Below, one piece after another: positions 1-5,875 of a DNA stretch of 6,159 bases (positions are counted from its first letter, which is position 1; every line of letters starts with the position of its first letter). The stretch comes from Clostridium sp. AF37-5 (GTDB taxonomy: Bacteria > Bacillota > Clostridia > Lachnospirales > Lachnospiraceae), in assembly GCF_003477605.1 (NCBI RefSeq), contig NZ_QUDR01000042.1:1-6159 (forward strand), given 5' to 3'. A program made the position numbers and the translations under genes. The notes under the pieces were generated by a model. That model did not search any database. It had not been told where the DNA came from and saw nothing but the letters and a program-made list of their open reading frames with translations.

Positions 1-460
1 CTGCCCAGTTCCCCAGAATATAATTCTTTGCGGATTCTACTGCCTTTGCTTTTATTTCACTCTCTATTACATGCGGAATCTTATCAAATGCTTCTTCTGC
101 CGCCCATTTCCGCTTTCCGTTAATAGCTCTGTATATTTCACTTCTCGCATCCTGTGCGGAATCTTTCAAGTGGCTTGTTGCTGATATGATATATTTATGC
201 ATGTGAAAACGGTCCAAAACAAAACGTGCCTTGGCATGCATTCCTGCTCCCGTTCTAATCCAATCCGCTCCGTCTCCGTTTATATATATTTTCTCCAGCA
301 CTTCCTCGTCATAGCTCTCTGTAATAAAATCAAACACTTCCTGCCATAGTTCTTTCGTTCCTTCCGTCCCGGCATAATCCCCTCCGAAATAATGGCAGTT
401 TACCAGTTCATGCTTACTCCCATCGAAATTTACATCCTCGTAGACGTAGATAAGCTCAAA
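1..460 (-). pseudogene. ISLre2-family (UPF0236) transposase, C-terminal fragment, cut by window edge
   Basis: Reading the minus strand from about 457 to 2 gives an uninterrupted frame that starts ELIYVYEDVNFDGSKHEL, passes YINGDGADWIRTG and FVLDRFHMHKYI, and ends at the window edge in AKNYILGNWA. The tyrosine-rich IYVYE strand, the GDGA.WI motif and the LD(R/K)FH.HKYI motif are hallmarks of ISLre2 transposases, which catalyse DNA transposition. The N-terminal half of the enzyme is missing: at about 455-465 the transposase sequence gives way to an ABC-transporter gene in another frame. The frame stays technically open to 481, with an ATG at 473-475, but that start lies in transporter sequence and is accidental. 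The rest of the C-terminus lies beyond the left edge and cannot be judged. The family call is firm; the exact junction is uncertain by about 10 bases. Confidence 0.85.
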
Positions 461-641
461 ACATGGCAGTCCCATAGCAGATCAGAGCCTGTTTTTCATG
501 AGAAACAGCGCAGTCAATGATACCACGACACAGCAAAGCAAATGCCACGCTGAAAAAAGCATAAATACCGTTGATTAAAGTAACGATGATCAATGCCGGT
601 ATCTGTGATTTAGATTGCTTGATGATCCACTTAAATGCCAT
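456..641 (-). pseudogene. ABC exporter (permease-ATPase type), N-terminal fragment
   Basis: The 61-codon frame begins MAFKWIIKQSKSQIPALIIV and contains a long hydrophobic stretch (about residues 14-40), followed by a polar turn and the start of a second hydrophobic run. This is the layout of the first transmembrane helix of ABC exporters whose membrane and ATPase domains are fused, normally 550-600 residues. A purine-rich ribosome binding site (GGAAAGG) stands about 8 bases before the ATG, so this was a real start. The coding sequence breaks off near residue 58-61, where it joins transposase sequence out of frame, and reads a stop at 456-458. No ATPase domain is left, so the product cannot function. 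The start codon follows the stop of the upstream remnant by 17 bases, which suggests the two were once in one operon. The substrate is unknown. Confidence 0.72.
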
Positions 642-658
642 TGTAATATCCTTTCCTT

Positions 659-868
659 CTAATCCTGAAGTCCACTGTCAATCCAGATTTCTTTTATGTG
701 GTTCCGTTCCTGCTCATCAATCGTACGGATGGAGTGTAATTCGTTTTTAAACTTATCAGTACGTAAAAAGATGTATATGCAATCGTACAGGCGGCAGATA
801 TTGCAAAAGTGGTTATTGGATACCGCATGATAAAAAAGGGAGTATGGATCAGTAATATTGTTGAGTAG
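659..868 (-). pseudogene. Unrecognised protein, C-terminal remnant, co-directional with the ABC exporter fragment
   Basis: Between an in-frame stop at 869-871 and a stop at 659-661 the minus strand stays open for 69 codons without an ATG. The translation includes FYHAVSNNHFCNICRLYDC, then IYIFLRTDKFKNELHSIR, and ends EIWIDSGLQD. It looks protein-like: amphipathic, with alternating charged and aromatic residues and two cysteines two residues apart. It stops 17 bases before the ABC exporter ATG, typical operon spacing. I read it as the tail of a gene that preceded the exporter and has lost its 5' part near 869-885, next to the end of the AraC regulator. I do not recognise the family and assign no function. 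It could be chance open frame, but the operon-like placement argues against that. Confidence 0.48.
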
Positions 869-885
869 TTAGCGGGCAGACTACG

Positions 886-1701
886 TCAGTCACTATTGCG
901 GAAGATCGGATGGTGGCTGTTCCGGTATTGTGTTGGTGTCATGCCGGTATGATGTTTGAAGGCATAAGAAAAGGCATGCCCATCACAAAAACCCAGGCTT
1001 AGTGCGATAGACAAAATACTCCGGTTTGTGTTATATAATTCTACTTTGGCATATTCCATTGTCTCATTGATGAGATACTGCTTTAATGTCATGCCGGTTT
1101 CTTTGTGAAAGAGCGACGAAAGATATTTGGGATGATAGCCAAAGTAGTTTGCCAGACCGGCTACGGTAAGGTGATAGGCCTGATTCCATTTAATATAATT
1201 CTTTACATTCTGTAATAAATAATCCTTAAAGGAATGTTGTGATAACAGACTTTCCTGTATCTGATTATATAGTTCCAGTAAAATATTCATTGCGTAGAAG
1301 TTGTTTGTCCGTTTGTCCCGGTAGGTAAAGTTGACATCATTAAGCTGGGAGAATACGGCAGTGATGCGGTTCATAGAGGATAGAGAACCGCAACGGGGGA
1401 GTGTGATAACGGCTTCATCCTTAATGTGCAACATCGGACATTCAAAATGAAGCCAGTAGAAAGAACAAAGGGAGGGTGCCGTTCCATATTGATGTCCTGG
1501 TTTCATAATTAAATATTCATTTTGGTTTACCGTATAGTCTTTTTCTGAATCTGCTATGTGTAAAGTACCTTCTGTTACGATAATGAGCTGGTATTCTTTC
1601 AGTGTCCGAGACATATGGATCCAGTCGGGTGAGCTGGATTCAAACAGACCATTATATTTATAAGATACCTGGGCAGCAGTAGAAATTATAATATTTTCCA
1701 T
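886..1701 (-). CDS. AraC-family transcriptional regulator with N-terminal cupin sensor
   Basis: A 271-residue regulator of usual length for the family. Residues about 15-90 form the sugar-sensing cupin domain (YQLIIVTEGTLHI at 37-49, LIMKPGHQYGT at 64-74, FYWLHFEC at 81-88). Residues about 163-262 form the DNA-binding domain with two helix-turn-helix units, LTVAGLANYFGYHPKYLSSL (178-197) and SILSIALSLGFCDGHAFSYA (228-247), closing with the typical GMTPTQYR. It is divergent from the secreted GH127/GH146-like glycosidase 190 bases away and most likely activates that gene on sensing an arabinose-type sugar; this is inference from gene order. I prefer the ATG at 1699-1701, ten bases after a perfect AGGAGG. 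A TTG two codons earlier (1705-1707) lies only four bases from the same site and would give 273 residues. No truncation is seen. Confidence 0.93.
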   Translation of the reverse strand: MENIIISTAAQVSYKYNGLFESSSPDWIHMSRTLKEYQLIIVTEGTLHIADSEKDYTVNQNEYLIMKPGHQYGTAPSLCSFYWLHFECPMLHIKDEAVITLPRCGSLSSMNRITAVFSQLNDVNFTYRDKRTNNFYAMNILLELYNQIQESLLSQHSFKDYLLQNVKNYIKWNQAYHLTVAGLANYFGYHPKYLSSLFHKETGMTLKQYLINETMEYAKVELYNTNRSILSIALSLGFCDGHAFSYAFKHHTGMTPTQYRNSHHPIFRNSD

Positions 1702-1711
1702 TTTCAAACAT

Positions 1712-1717
1712 CCTCCT
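1712..1717 (-). promoter_or_regulatory. Ribosome binding site of the AraC-type gene (bears on start choice)
   Basis: The minus strand reads AGGAGG here, a perfect Shine-Dalgarno core. The gap is 4 bases to a TTG (1705-1707) and 10 bases to the in-frame ATG (1699-1701). The first gap is short for a weak start codon and the second is at the long end of the normal range, so the ATG is favoured but both could be used. Confidence 0.75.
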
Positions 1718-1726
1718 TTTAGCTTA

Positions 1727-1740
1727 TGGAAGCGTTTAAT
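1727..1740. promoter_or_regulatory. cre-like site (candidate CcpA binding site)
   Basis: The sequence TGGAAGCGTTTAAT matches the catabolite-responsive element consensus TGWAARCGYTWNCW at all but two fixed positions and keeps the central AAGCGTT core. It lies in the untranslated leader of the AraC-type gene, between the predicted promoter and the ribosome binding site, a position where CcpA acts as a roadblock. This would place the regulator, and through it the glycosidase, under carbon catabolite repression. It is a near-consensus match only. Confidence 0.35.
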
Positions 1741-1769
1741 GCAACTGTAAGCAGGTAATGTATAAAAAT

Positions 1770-1798
1770 AGTATAGTATAATAATCTTACTTTTTCAA
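1770..1798 (-). promoter_or_regulatory. Predicted sigma-A promoter of the AraC-type gene
   Basis: On the minus strand a -35 box TTGAAA (1798-1793, five of six consensus bases) and a -10 box TATACT (1775-1770, five of six) are separated by 17 bases. Transcription would start near 1763, giving a leader of about 60 bases that contains the cre-like site and the AGGAGG. One arm of the intergenic inverted repeat (1782-1791) sits in the spacer of this promoter, so a bound regulator could repress its own gene. Confidence 0.5.
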
Positions 1799-1806
1799 AC
1801 CAAATG

Positions 1807-1834
1807 TATCACTTTTTTTATTTACTTATCACTT
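1807..1834 (+). promoter_or_regulatory. Tandem direct repeat, candidate AraC-type activator site
   Basis: TATCACTT occurs at 1807-1814 and again at 1827-1834, exactly 20 bases apart, about two helical turns. AraC-family dimers typically bind two direct half-sites about 21 bases apart, with the downstream one touching the -35 region of the activated promoter. Here the downstream copy overlaps the weak -35 candidate of the glycosidase promoter (1826-1831), which fits activation of that gene by the divergent regulator. Confidence 0.45.
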
Positions 1835-1854
1835 ACTATATGCAATAGTAAGAT
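1826..1854 (+). promoter_or_regulatory. Weak candidate promoter of the glycosidase gene
   Basis: TTATCA (1826-1831) and TAAGAT (1849-1854) each match four of six consensus bases with 17 bases between them. Transcription would begin near 1861, giving a leader of about 32 bases before the ATG, including GGAGG at 1879-1883 placed 9 bases ahead of the start. Poor boxes are expected where an activator is needed. A TACTAT at 1834-1839 is an alternative -10 but has no matching -35. Confidence 0.33.
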
Positions 1855-1892
1855 TACTAAGTTTTTAAAAAAATGTATGGAGGTTTGAACGT

Positions 1893-4800
1893 ATGAATGT
1901 CAGAAGATATCAAAAATGGGCAAAGAGCGGTCTGGCTATCATGTTGGCAGGCGCCATGATGGTAGGAACAGCGGCATCCGGTGGAGGGATGACTGCACAG
2001 GCAGCAGAAACAGAAAGCAGTGACACGGTTAGTACACAGAAGGCGGTAACGTCTGATGCAGCATCCCTTCTTTTTACGGAGAAGCATATTACATCGGATC
2101 TTACATTACCAACGATAGGAGCTTCAGGAACTACGATTTCTTGGAAATCCTCTAATCCGTCAGTTCTTTCTAATGAAGGAAAGGTTACAAGACCGAAAAA
2201 AGGAGCAGCGGATGAAGAAGTTACATTGAAGGGAACAGTGAAGATGGGAGATTATGCAAAGGCGAGAAAGTTTGCGTTTGTTGTTCTGGCAGAGTCTGAG
2301 ATGGGACCAACCAAAGAATTTGCGCTAGATCAGGTGGAACTTCTGGATGATTATTATCTTACAGCACAAAATTCGGATATTGAGTTTTTGAAGAAATTTG
2401 ATAATGATCGTCTGTTATCAAGATTCCGTGAGACAGCAGGACTTGACACGAAAAAAATTGCTCCTTACGGTGGCTGGGAAGATGGCTGGCTTGGCGGTCA
2501 TAGTGTCGGACATTATCTTACGGCGATAGCGCAGGCTGTGAAAGCGACCGGAAATGCTGATCTGAAAGAAAAATCCAAACAACTGATTAAAGGACTGGCA
2601 GAGTGCCAGAATAAATTAGGAACAGGATTTATCTTTGGTGCCAAGATAGAGACGGAAGGATATGTGGAAAAACAATTTGATATTCTGGAAGGTAAAACAA
2701 CCGGAAAAACATGGGTACCGTGGTATAACATGCATAAGATGCTTACAGGACTTGTTGATACTTACAAATACACAGGTAATAAGCAGGCACTTGAAGTTGC
2801 AAAGAAGTTAGGCGACTGGATTTATAATCGTGTTAGCAAATGGGATGCCGGTACACAAGGTAGGGTTCTTGGTACAGAGTATGGCGGAATGAATGATTGC
2901 CTGTATGAGTTGTATTTATGCACCAGAGACAGTAAGCATCTGGAAGCTGCGCACAAGTTTGATGAACCTAATCTTTATAAGACTGTAGCCAAAGGTGGTA
3001 AAAACTGCTTAAATGGTAAACATGCCAATACAACGATTCCTAAGTTCCTTGGTGCTTTAAAACGATATGTTGTTTTGGAACAGACAGGTGAATTAACAAA
3101 GGATGATGAAGCTTATCTGACAAATGTAGAGAAGTTCTTTGACATAGCGGTTACAAGACATGCCTATATAACAGGTGGCGTCAGTGTTATGGAACATTTC
3201 CGCAAAGACAATAATCAGGACGGAACAAGAACACAGACGAACTGCGAAAGCTGTTGTGCACATAATATGCTGAAAATGGCAAAAGAGTTATATAAAGTAA
3301 CAGGTGATAAGAAATATGCGGATTATTATGAGACAACTCTTCGCAACTCTATCATGGGTGCTGTAAAATCCGAGAGTGGAGCCGCTGCTTATTTCATTCC
3401 GATGGCTACCGGTTACTTTAAGACATTTGGCAATGAAGATCCGGCCAAAAACATGTTCTGGTGCTGTACCGGAAGTGGCATGGAGAACTTTACGAAATTG
3501 GGGGATAGTATTTATTTTCATGCTAATGATACCTTGATCGTAAATCAGTATGTTTCTTCTAAAGTAACATGGGAAGAGAAAAATCTTGTTGTGACTCAGA
3601 AGTCAGATGTAACGAAATCAGACAAAGCGACATTTACAGTTAATGCAAAAGATGGCAGTACAATTCCTTCCGCAGCATTGGCACTGCGCGTTCCGGACTG
3701 GATGCATGGCAAAGCTGTTGTTACGGTAAATGGTCAGGAAGAGAAAGCGGCATTCAGCTCAGGTGGTTACATTCTTCTTGATCGTGAGTGGAAAGATGGG
3801 GATGTTGTTACAATGGAATATCCGATGTCAGTAGATGCTTTCGGGCTTCCGGATAACAATACGGTATTTGCGTTCCGTTATGGTCCGACTGTTCTTGCAG
3901 CCAGATTAGGAAAAGAAAAGATGGCTTCAACTACCTGGGCAGGTGCTAATCTGACAGCCCCATTATATAAAGTAGTTGGTGATCAGAATCAGAAGATTAC
4001 GATCAAGTATGGTGAGTCAAAAGCGGCAACACCATTGGGAAATGAAACATTAACCATTCAGGAAGATATGTCGACGATTGAATTTATCGATCATATTGAC
4101 AATTATCTTGTGAAAGATACAACGAGTGGTACCTTAGCATTTAAATTGAAGGGAACCAATGCGGACACAACATTTAATGGTGGATTGCAGTTCGTTCCAT
4201 TTAACAAATTAAATGATGAGCGTTATGGAATCTACTGGTATTTTGATACAAAGTATACAGAGAGTGACGAAAAACAGATCCTTACAGCAAAAGAAAACGG
4301 ACGTCTTGATGCCAGTATTCTTGATTCTACGCAGCCGGGATATGGACAGTACGAAAGAGATGTCATTCATCAGTTACAGGAAAAAGACTCAGTTGCCGGC
4401 ACGATTACGGATGGCGGAAGTACACGGTATGCAAAAGCAGGTGGATATTTCACTTATAACTTTATTGTAAATCCGGATAAAGGTAACGCTTTGTTATGCC
4501 AGTTTGCGAAAGAAGACAATGGAAAAACAATTAAGGTCATGGTCGGTGATAAGCAGATCGCCAGCAAAAAACTGGCATATGACGGAACGGCAGCCTTCTA
4601 TACCGAATATATTAATATTCCGGATGATGTATTGAAGAAAAATGTGAAGAAGATCGTGCCGGAAGGAGATACAAAAGAATATACCGTAGTGTCGGTACGA
4701 TTTGAAAGTGGTTCTGACGCAGAAGACAGCGCACGTCTGGTAGGCGGTTTATATATGACACAGAGTTTTAGTGATCAGGCTGTCCTGAATACTTTGACAA

Positions 4801-5381
4801 GCTCGGCTGGTGAAGTAAGCAGTGCCAATGACACATTTACGATCGTTGTGCCGAAGGGAACAACTTCGGTAGCTTTGAAATATGGTATTGCCGATCAGTT
4901 TGGTCTGCTGTATGTTAATGATAAACTTGTAGATGATACAAAACAGCAGACATATGAGCTTACGGCTGCTCCGCTTTCACTGAAAGTAAAAGTATATGCA
5001 GAAGATCATAAGACAGTAAGGGACTACTCGGTTGTCATCAAAGTAAAAGAAGATGATGTGAAAAAGGACGATACGCCAAAGAATAATTCCGGTTCTTCAC
5101 AGAATACTGCGACACCAAAATCGTCAAACACTTCAAAGAAAAAGGTATCTATTTCAATCACGGGTAAGAAATCGGTGAAAAAGGGCAAGACGATCACATT
5201 GAAAGTAAAGAAAAAGAATGTGAAAGGAAAAGCAAAATGGAGTGTTAATAAGAAGAAACTGGCAAAACTGAAAAAGAAATCAGCAACAAAGGTTGTATTG
5301 AAAGCACGTAAGAAGGGTAAAGTAAAGGTAACAGTTAAAGTTGGTAAGTTAAAAGCGACTAAGACGATTACAATTAAATAA
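1893..5381 (+). CDS. Secreted multidomain GH127/GH146-like glycoside hydrolase (putative beta-L-arabinofuranosidase)
   Basis: An intact 1162-residue exported enzyme. Residues 1-38 are a signal peptide (basic start, hydrophobic core, AQAA end). About 51-133 is an atrophied Ig-like domain (ISWKSSNPSVLSNEGKVTRP). About 140-545 is the DUF1680 (alpha/alpha) barrel: YGGWEDGWLGGHSVGHYL at 192-209, GGVSVMEHF with likely acid/base E434, zinc ligands E452 and C454 in NCESCC, and WCCTGSGMEN with C524/C525. In the bifidobacterial HypBA1 enzyme the matching Glu-x-Cys and Cys-Cys bind zinc and the first Cys of the pair is the nucleophile. The CCTGxGMEN form resembles GH146 more than GH127. Beta-sandwich domains follow (FRYGPTVLAA at 661; FVPFNKLNDERYGIYW at 767, DUF4986-like; 820-959, DUF6805-like), then a cadherin-like domain (964-1051), a Ser/Asn/Thr-rich linker (1052-1084) and a lysine-rich Ig-like tail (1085-1162). 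It probably releases L-arabinofuranose from plant glycans; linkage is unproven. No LPXTG sorting motif is present. Confidence 0.93.
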   Translation: MNVRRYQKWAKSGLAIMLAGAMMVGTAASGGGMTAQAAETESSDTVSTQKAVTSDAASLLFTEKHITSDLTLPTIGASGTTISWKSSNPSVLSNEGKVTRPKKGAADEEVTLKGTVKMGDYAKARKFAFVVLAESEMGPTKEFALDQVELLDDYYLTAQNSDIEFLKKFDNDRLLSRFRETAGLDTKKIAPYGGWEDGWLGGHSVGHYLTAIAQAVKATGNADLKEKSKQLIKGLAECQNKLGTGFIFGAKIETEGYVEKQFDILEGKTTGKTWVPWYNMHKMLTGLVDTYKYTGNKQALEVAKKLGDWIYNRVSKWDAGTQGRVLGTEYGGMNDCLYELYLCTRDSKHLEAAHKFDEPNLYKTVAKGGKNCLNGKHANTTIPKFLGALKRYVVLEQTGELTKDDEAYLTNVEKFFDIAVTRHAYITGGVSVMEHFRKDNNQDGTRTQTNCESCCAHNMLKMAKELYKVTGDKKYADYYETTLRNSIMGAVKSESGAAAYFIPMATGYFKTFGNEDPAKNMFWCCTGSGMENFTKLGDSIYFHANDTLIVNQYVSSKVTWEEKNLVVTQKSDVTKSDKATFTVNAKDGSTIPSAALALRVPDWMHGKAVVTVNGQEEKAAFSSGGYILLDREWKDGDVVTMEYPMSVDAFGLPDNNTVFAFRYGPTVLAARLGKEKMASTTWAGANLTAPLYKVVGDQNQKITIKYGESKAATPLGNETLTIQEDMSTIEFIDHIDNYLVKDTTSGTLAFKLKGTNADTTFNGGLQFVPFNKLNDERYGIYWYFDTKYTESDEKQILTAKENGRLDASILDSTQPGYGQYERDVIHQLQEKDSVAGTITDGGSTRYAKAGGYFTYNFIVNPDKGNALLCQFAKEDNGKTIKVMVGDKQIASKKLAYDGTAAFYTEYINIPDDVLKKNVKKIVPEGDTKEYTVVSVRFESGSDAEDSARLVGGLYMTQSFSDQAVLNTLTSSAGEVSSANDTFTIVVPKGTTSVALKYGIADQFGLLYVNDKLVDDTKQQTYELTAAPLSLKVKVYAEDHKTVRDYSVVIKVKEDDVKKDDTPKNNSGSSQNTATPKSSNTSKKKVSISITGKKSVKKGKTITLKVKKKNVKGKAKWSVNKKKLAKLKKKSATKVVLKARKKGKVKVTVKVGKLKATKTITIK

Positions 5382-5423
5382 ATCGAGTAGGAGGGAAATT
5401 TAACTAAATTTCCCGACCTCTCA
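5382..5423 (-). ncRNA. Group II intron domain VI with branch-point adenosine and 3' splice site
   Basis: Read on the minus strand, GAG pairs with the terminal CUC, then A-G-G pairs with C-C-U, leaving one bulged A (complement of position 5388) seven bases from the intron end, the expected place of the lariat branch point. Above a small internal loop the helix continues as ten perfect pairs, GGGAAAUUUA with UAAAUUUCCC (5414-5405 with 5402-5393), closed by a two-base apex. The intron then ends CGAU at 5382. All elements for 3' splicing appear intact. Confidence 0.8.
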
Positions 5424-5457
5424 CACCACCGTGCGTACCGTTCGGTACACGGCGGTT
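5424..5457 (-). ncRNA. Group II intron domain V (catalytic hairpin)
   Basis: The 34-base minus-strand segment folds as ACCGCCGUG (5456-5448) against CACGGUGGU (5433-5425), nine pairs including one G-U at the catalytic triad CGC. A two-base bulge (CG, 5435-5434) follows and then an upper stem UACC/GGUA closed by GAAC. Length, triad, G-U wobble and two-base bulge are the defining features of domain V, which binds the catalytic metal ions. No disabling change is visible. Confidence 0.88.
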
Positions 5458-5465
5458 CAATCAAC

Positions 5466-5803
5466 TTAACAAGTAACACACCTTTCGGTGTAGTAATCTA
5501 ACATTGAGACTAATCCAAATGAGGTTAGTCTCTTTGTACTTATAGCCTTTTGTATCCATCCATTGTGGGCGAGTCTTGTATATCTGTCTCCACAATACGC
5601 TATTTTAAATGCTGCCCATCTTGGTACATCAAGCTTCATAAGGTTCTTTGCTCTATTTTGTGGAGTTTTCCAATGTTTCCAAATGCACATACGAAGTCTG
5701 TATCTGATGCTACCATCTAGTTCTCGACAAAGTGTTTTCATACTTCCAATTTTAAAGTAATTTATCCAACCTCTGATGAGTTGATTTAATTTCTCCACCT
5801 TGT
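5466..5803 (-). pseudogene. ltrA: Group II intron reverse transcriptase/maturase, C-terminal fragment
   Basis: About 110-112 codons remain. SYKVEKLNQLIRGWINYFKI begins the fragment, followed by RLRMCIWKHWKTPQNRAKNL, then AISTKRLTSFGLVSMLDYY and the end at VTC. This is the maturase (domain X/GIIM) part that grips the intron RNA and helps it fold and splice. The reverse transcriptase palm with its YADD active site and the finger motifs are absent, although a full protein has roughly 420-600 residues. No HNH endonuclease follows. A GTG at 5796-5798 can open this frame, but nothing like a ribosome binding site precedes it, so production of a maturase-only peptide is doubtful. Upstream, the frame runs into sequence that reads correctly only in the neighbouring frame. 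I infer an internal deletion near 5790-5805. Confidence 0.85.
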
Positions 5804-5875
5804 AGCTGCTGCCATTTCTGCAATACGAGACATACTCAAACTTATTGATTGTTCGCCCCTTTGCTCCATTTCCAT
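5786..5875 (-). pseudogene. Group II intron reverse transcriptase, N-terminal stub
   Basis: A 29-codon frame starts with ATG at 5873-5875 (MEMEQRGEQSISLSMSRIAE) and runs through MAAATRWRN to a stop at 5786-5788. The SRIAEMA...TRWR pattern resembles the beginning of intron-encoded proteins from gut Clostridia (recalled pattern, not searched). It lies in the expected place, after the 5' ribozyme domains. It then joins, out of frame, the C-terminal fragment that starts near 5803. The overlapping bases 5792-5806 read ATRWR in this frame and SYKVE in the other. The product would be a short non-functional peptide. Confidence 0.55.

Larger units (their letters stand above)
1782..1856. repeat. Inverted repeat linking the two divergent promoters (candidate operator pair)
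   Basis: TAATCTTACT at 1782-1791 and its exact reverse complement AGTAAGATTA at 1847-1856 are ten-base arms separated by 55 bases, with partial matching continuing on each side. The left arm is inside the AraC-type promoter and the right arm overlaps the candidate -10 box of the glycosidase promoter. The placement suggests paired protein-binding sites. In AT-rich sequence a ten-base match could be chance. Confidence 0.4.

Noticed and set aside
1..475. A transporter/transposase fusion protein starting at the ATG at 473-475
   Set aside because: The ATG lies in a different frame of the exporter gene and has no ribosome binding site; the open run is an accident of the junction.
842..888. Terminator after the AraC-type gene
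   Set aside because: Only a four-base TAGT/ACTA stem with a ten-base loop is present and no T run follows.
1857..2087. Minus-strand 76-codon cysteine-rich frame over the glycosidase start
   Set aside because: It is a reverse-frame shadow of the signal peptide region and its composition follows from the opposite strand.
2513..3521. Two minus-strand frames (2513-2731 and 3288-3521)
   Set aside because: Both are antisense to the catalytic domain of an intact gene, without start signals or recognisable motifs.
4213..4470. Plus-strand 85-codon frame
   Set aside because: It lies wholly inside the glycosidase in another frame and has no family resemblance.
5393..5420. Rho-independent terminator for the glycosidase
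   Set aside because: The hairpin is strong but is followed by CCCGACCTCTC on the plus strand, with no T run. Its position and fold are explained by domain VI of the intron.
5024..5479. Minus-strand 151-codon phenylalanine-rich frame
   Set aside because: It is the mirror of the lysine codons (AAA/AAG) of the glycosidase tail and runs across the intron boundary; no ribosome binding site or recognisable family.
5563..5760. Plus-strand 65-codon frame
   Set aside because: It is antisense to the maturase fragment, whose translation is clearly the meaningful one.
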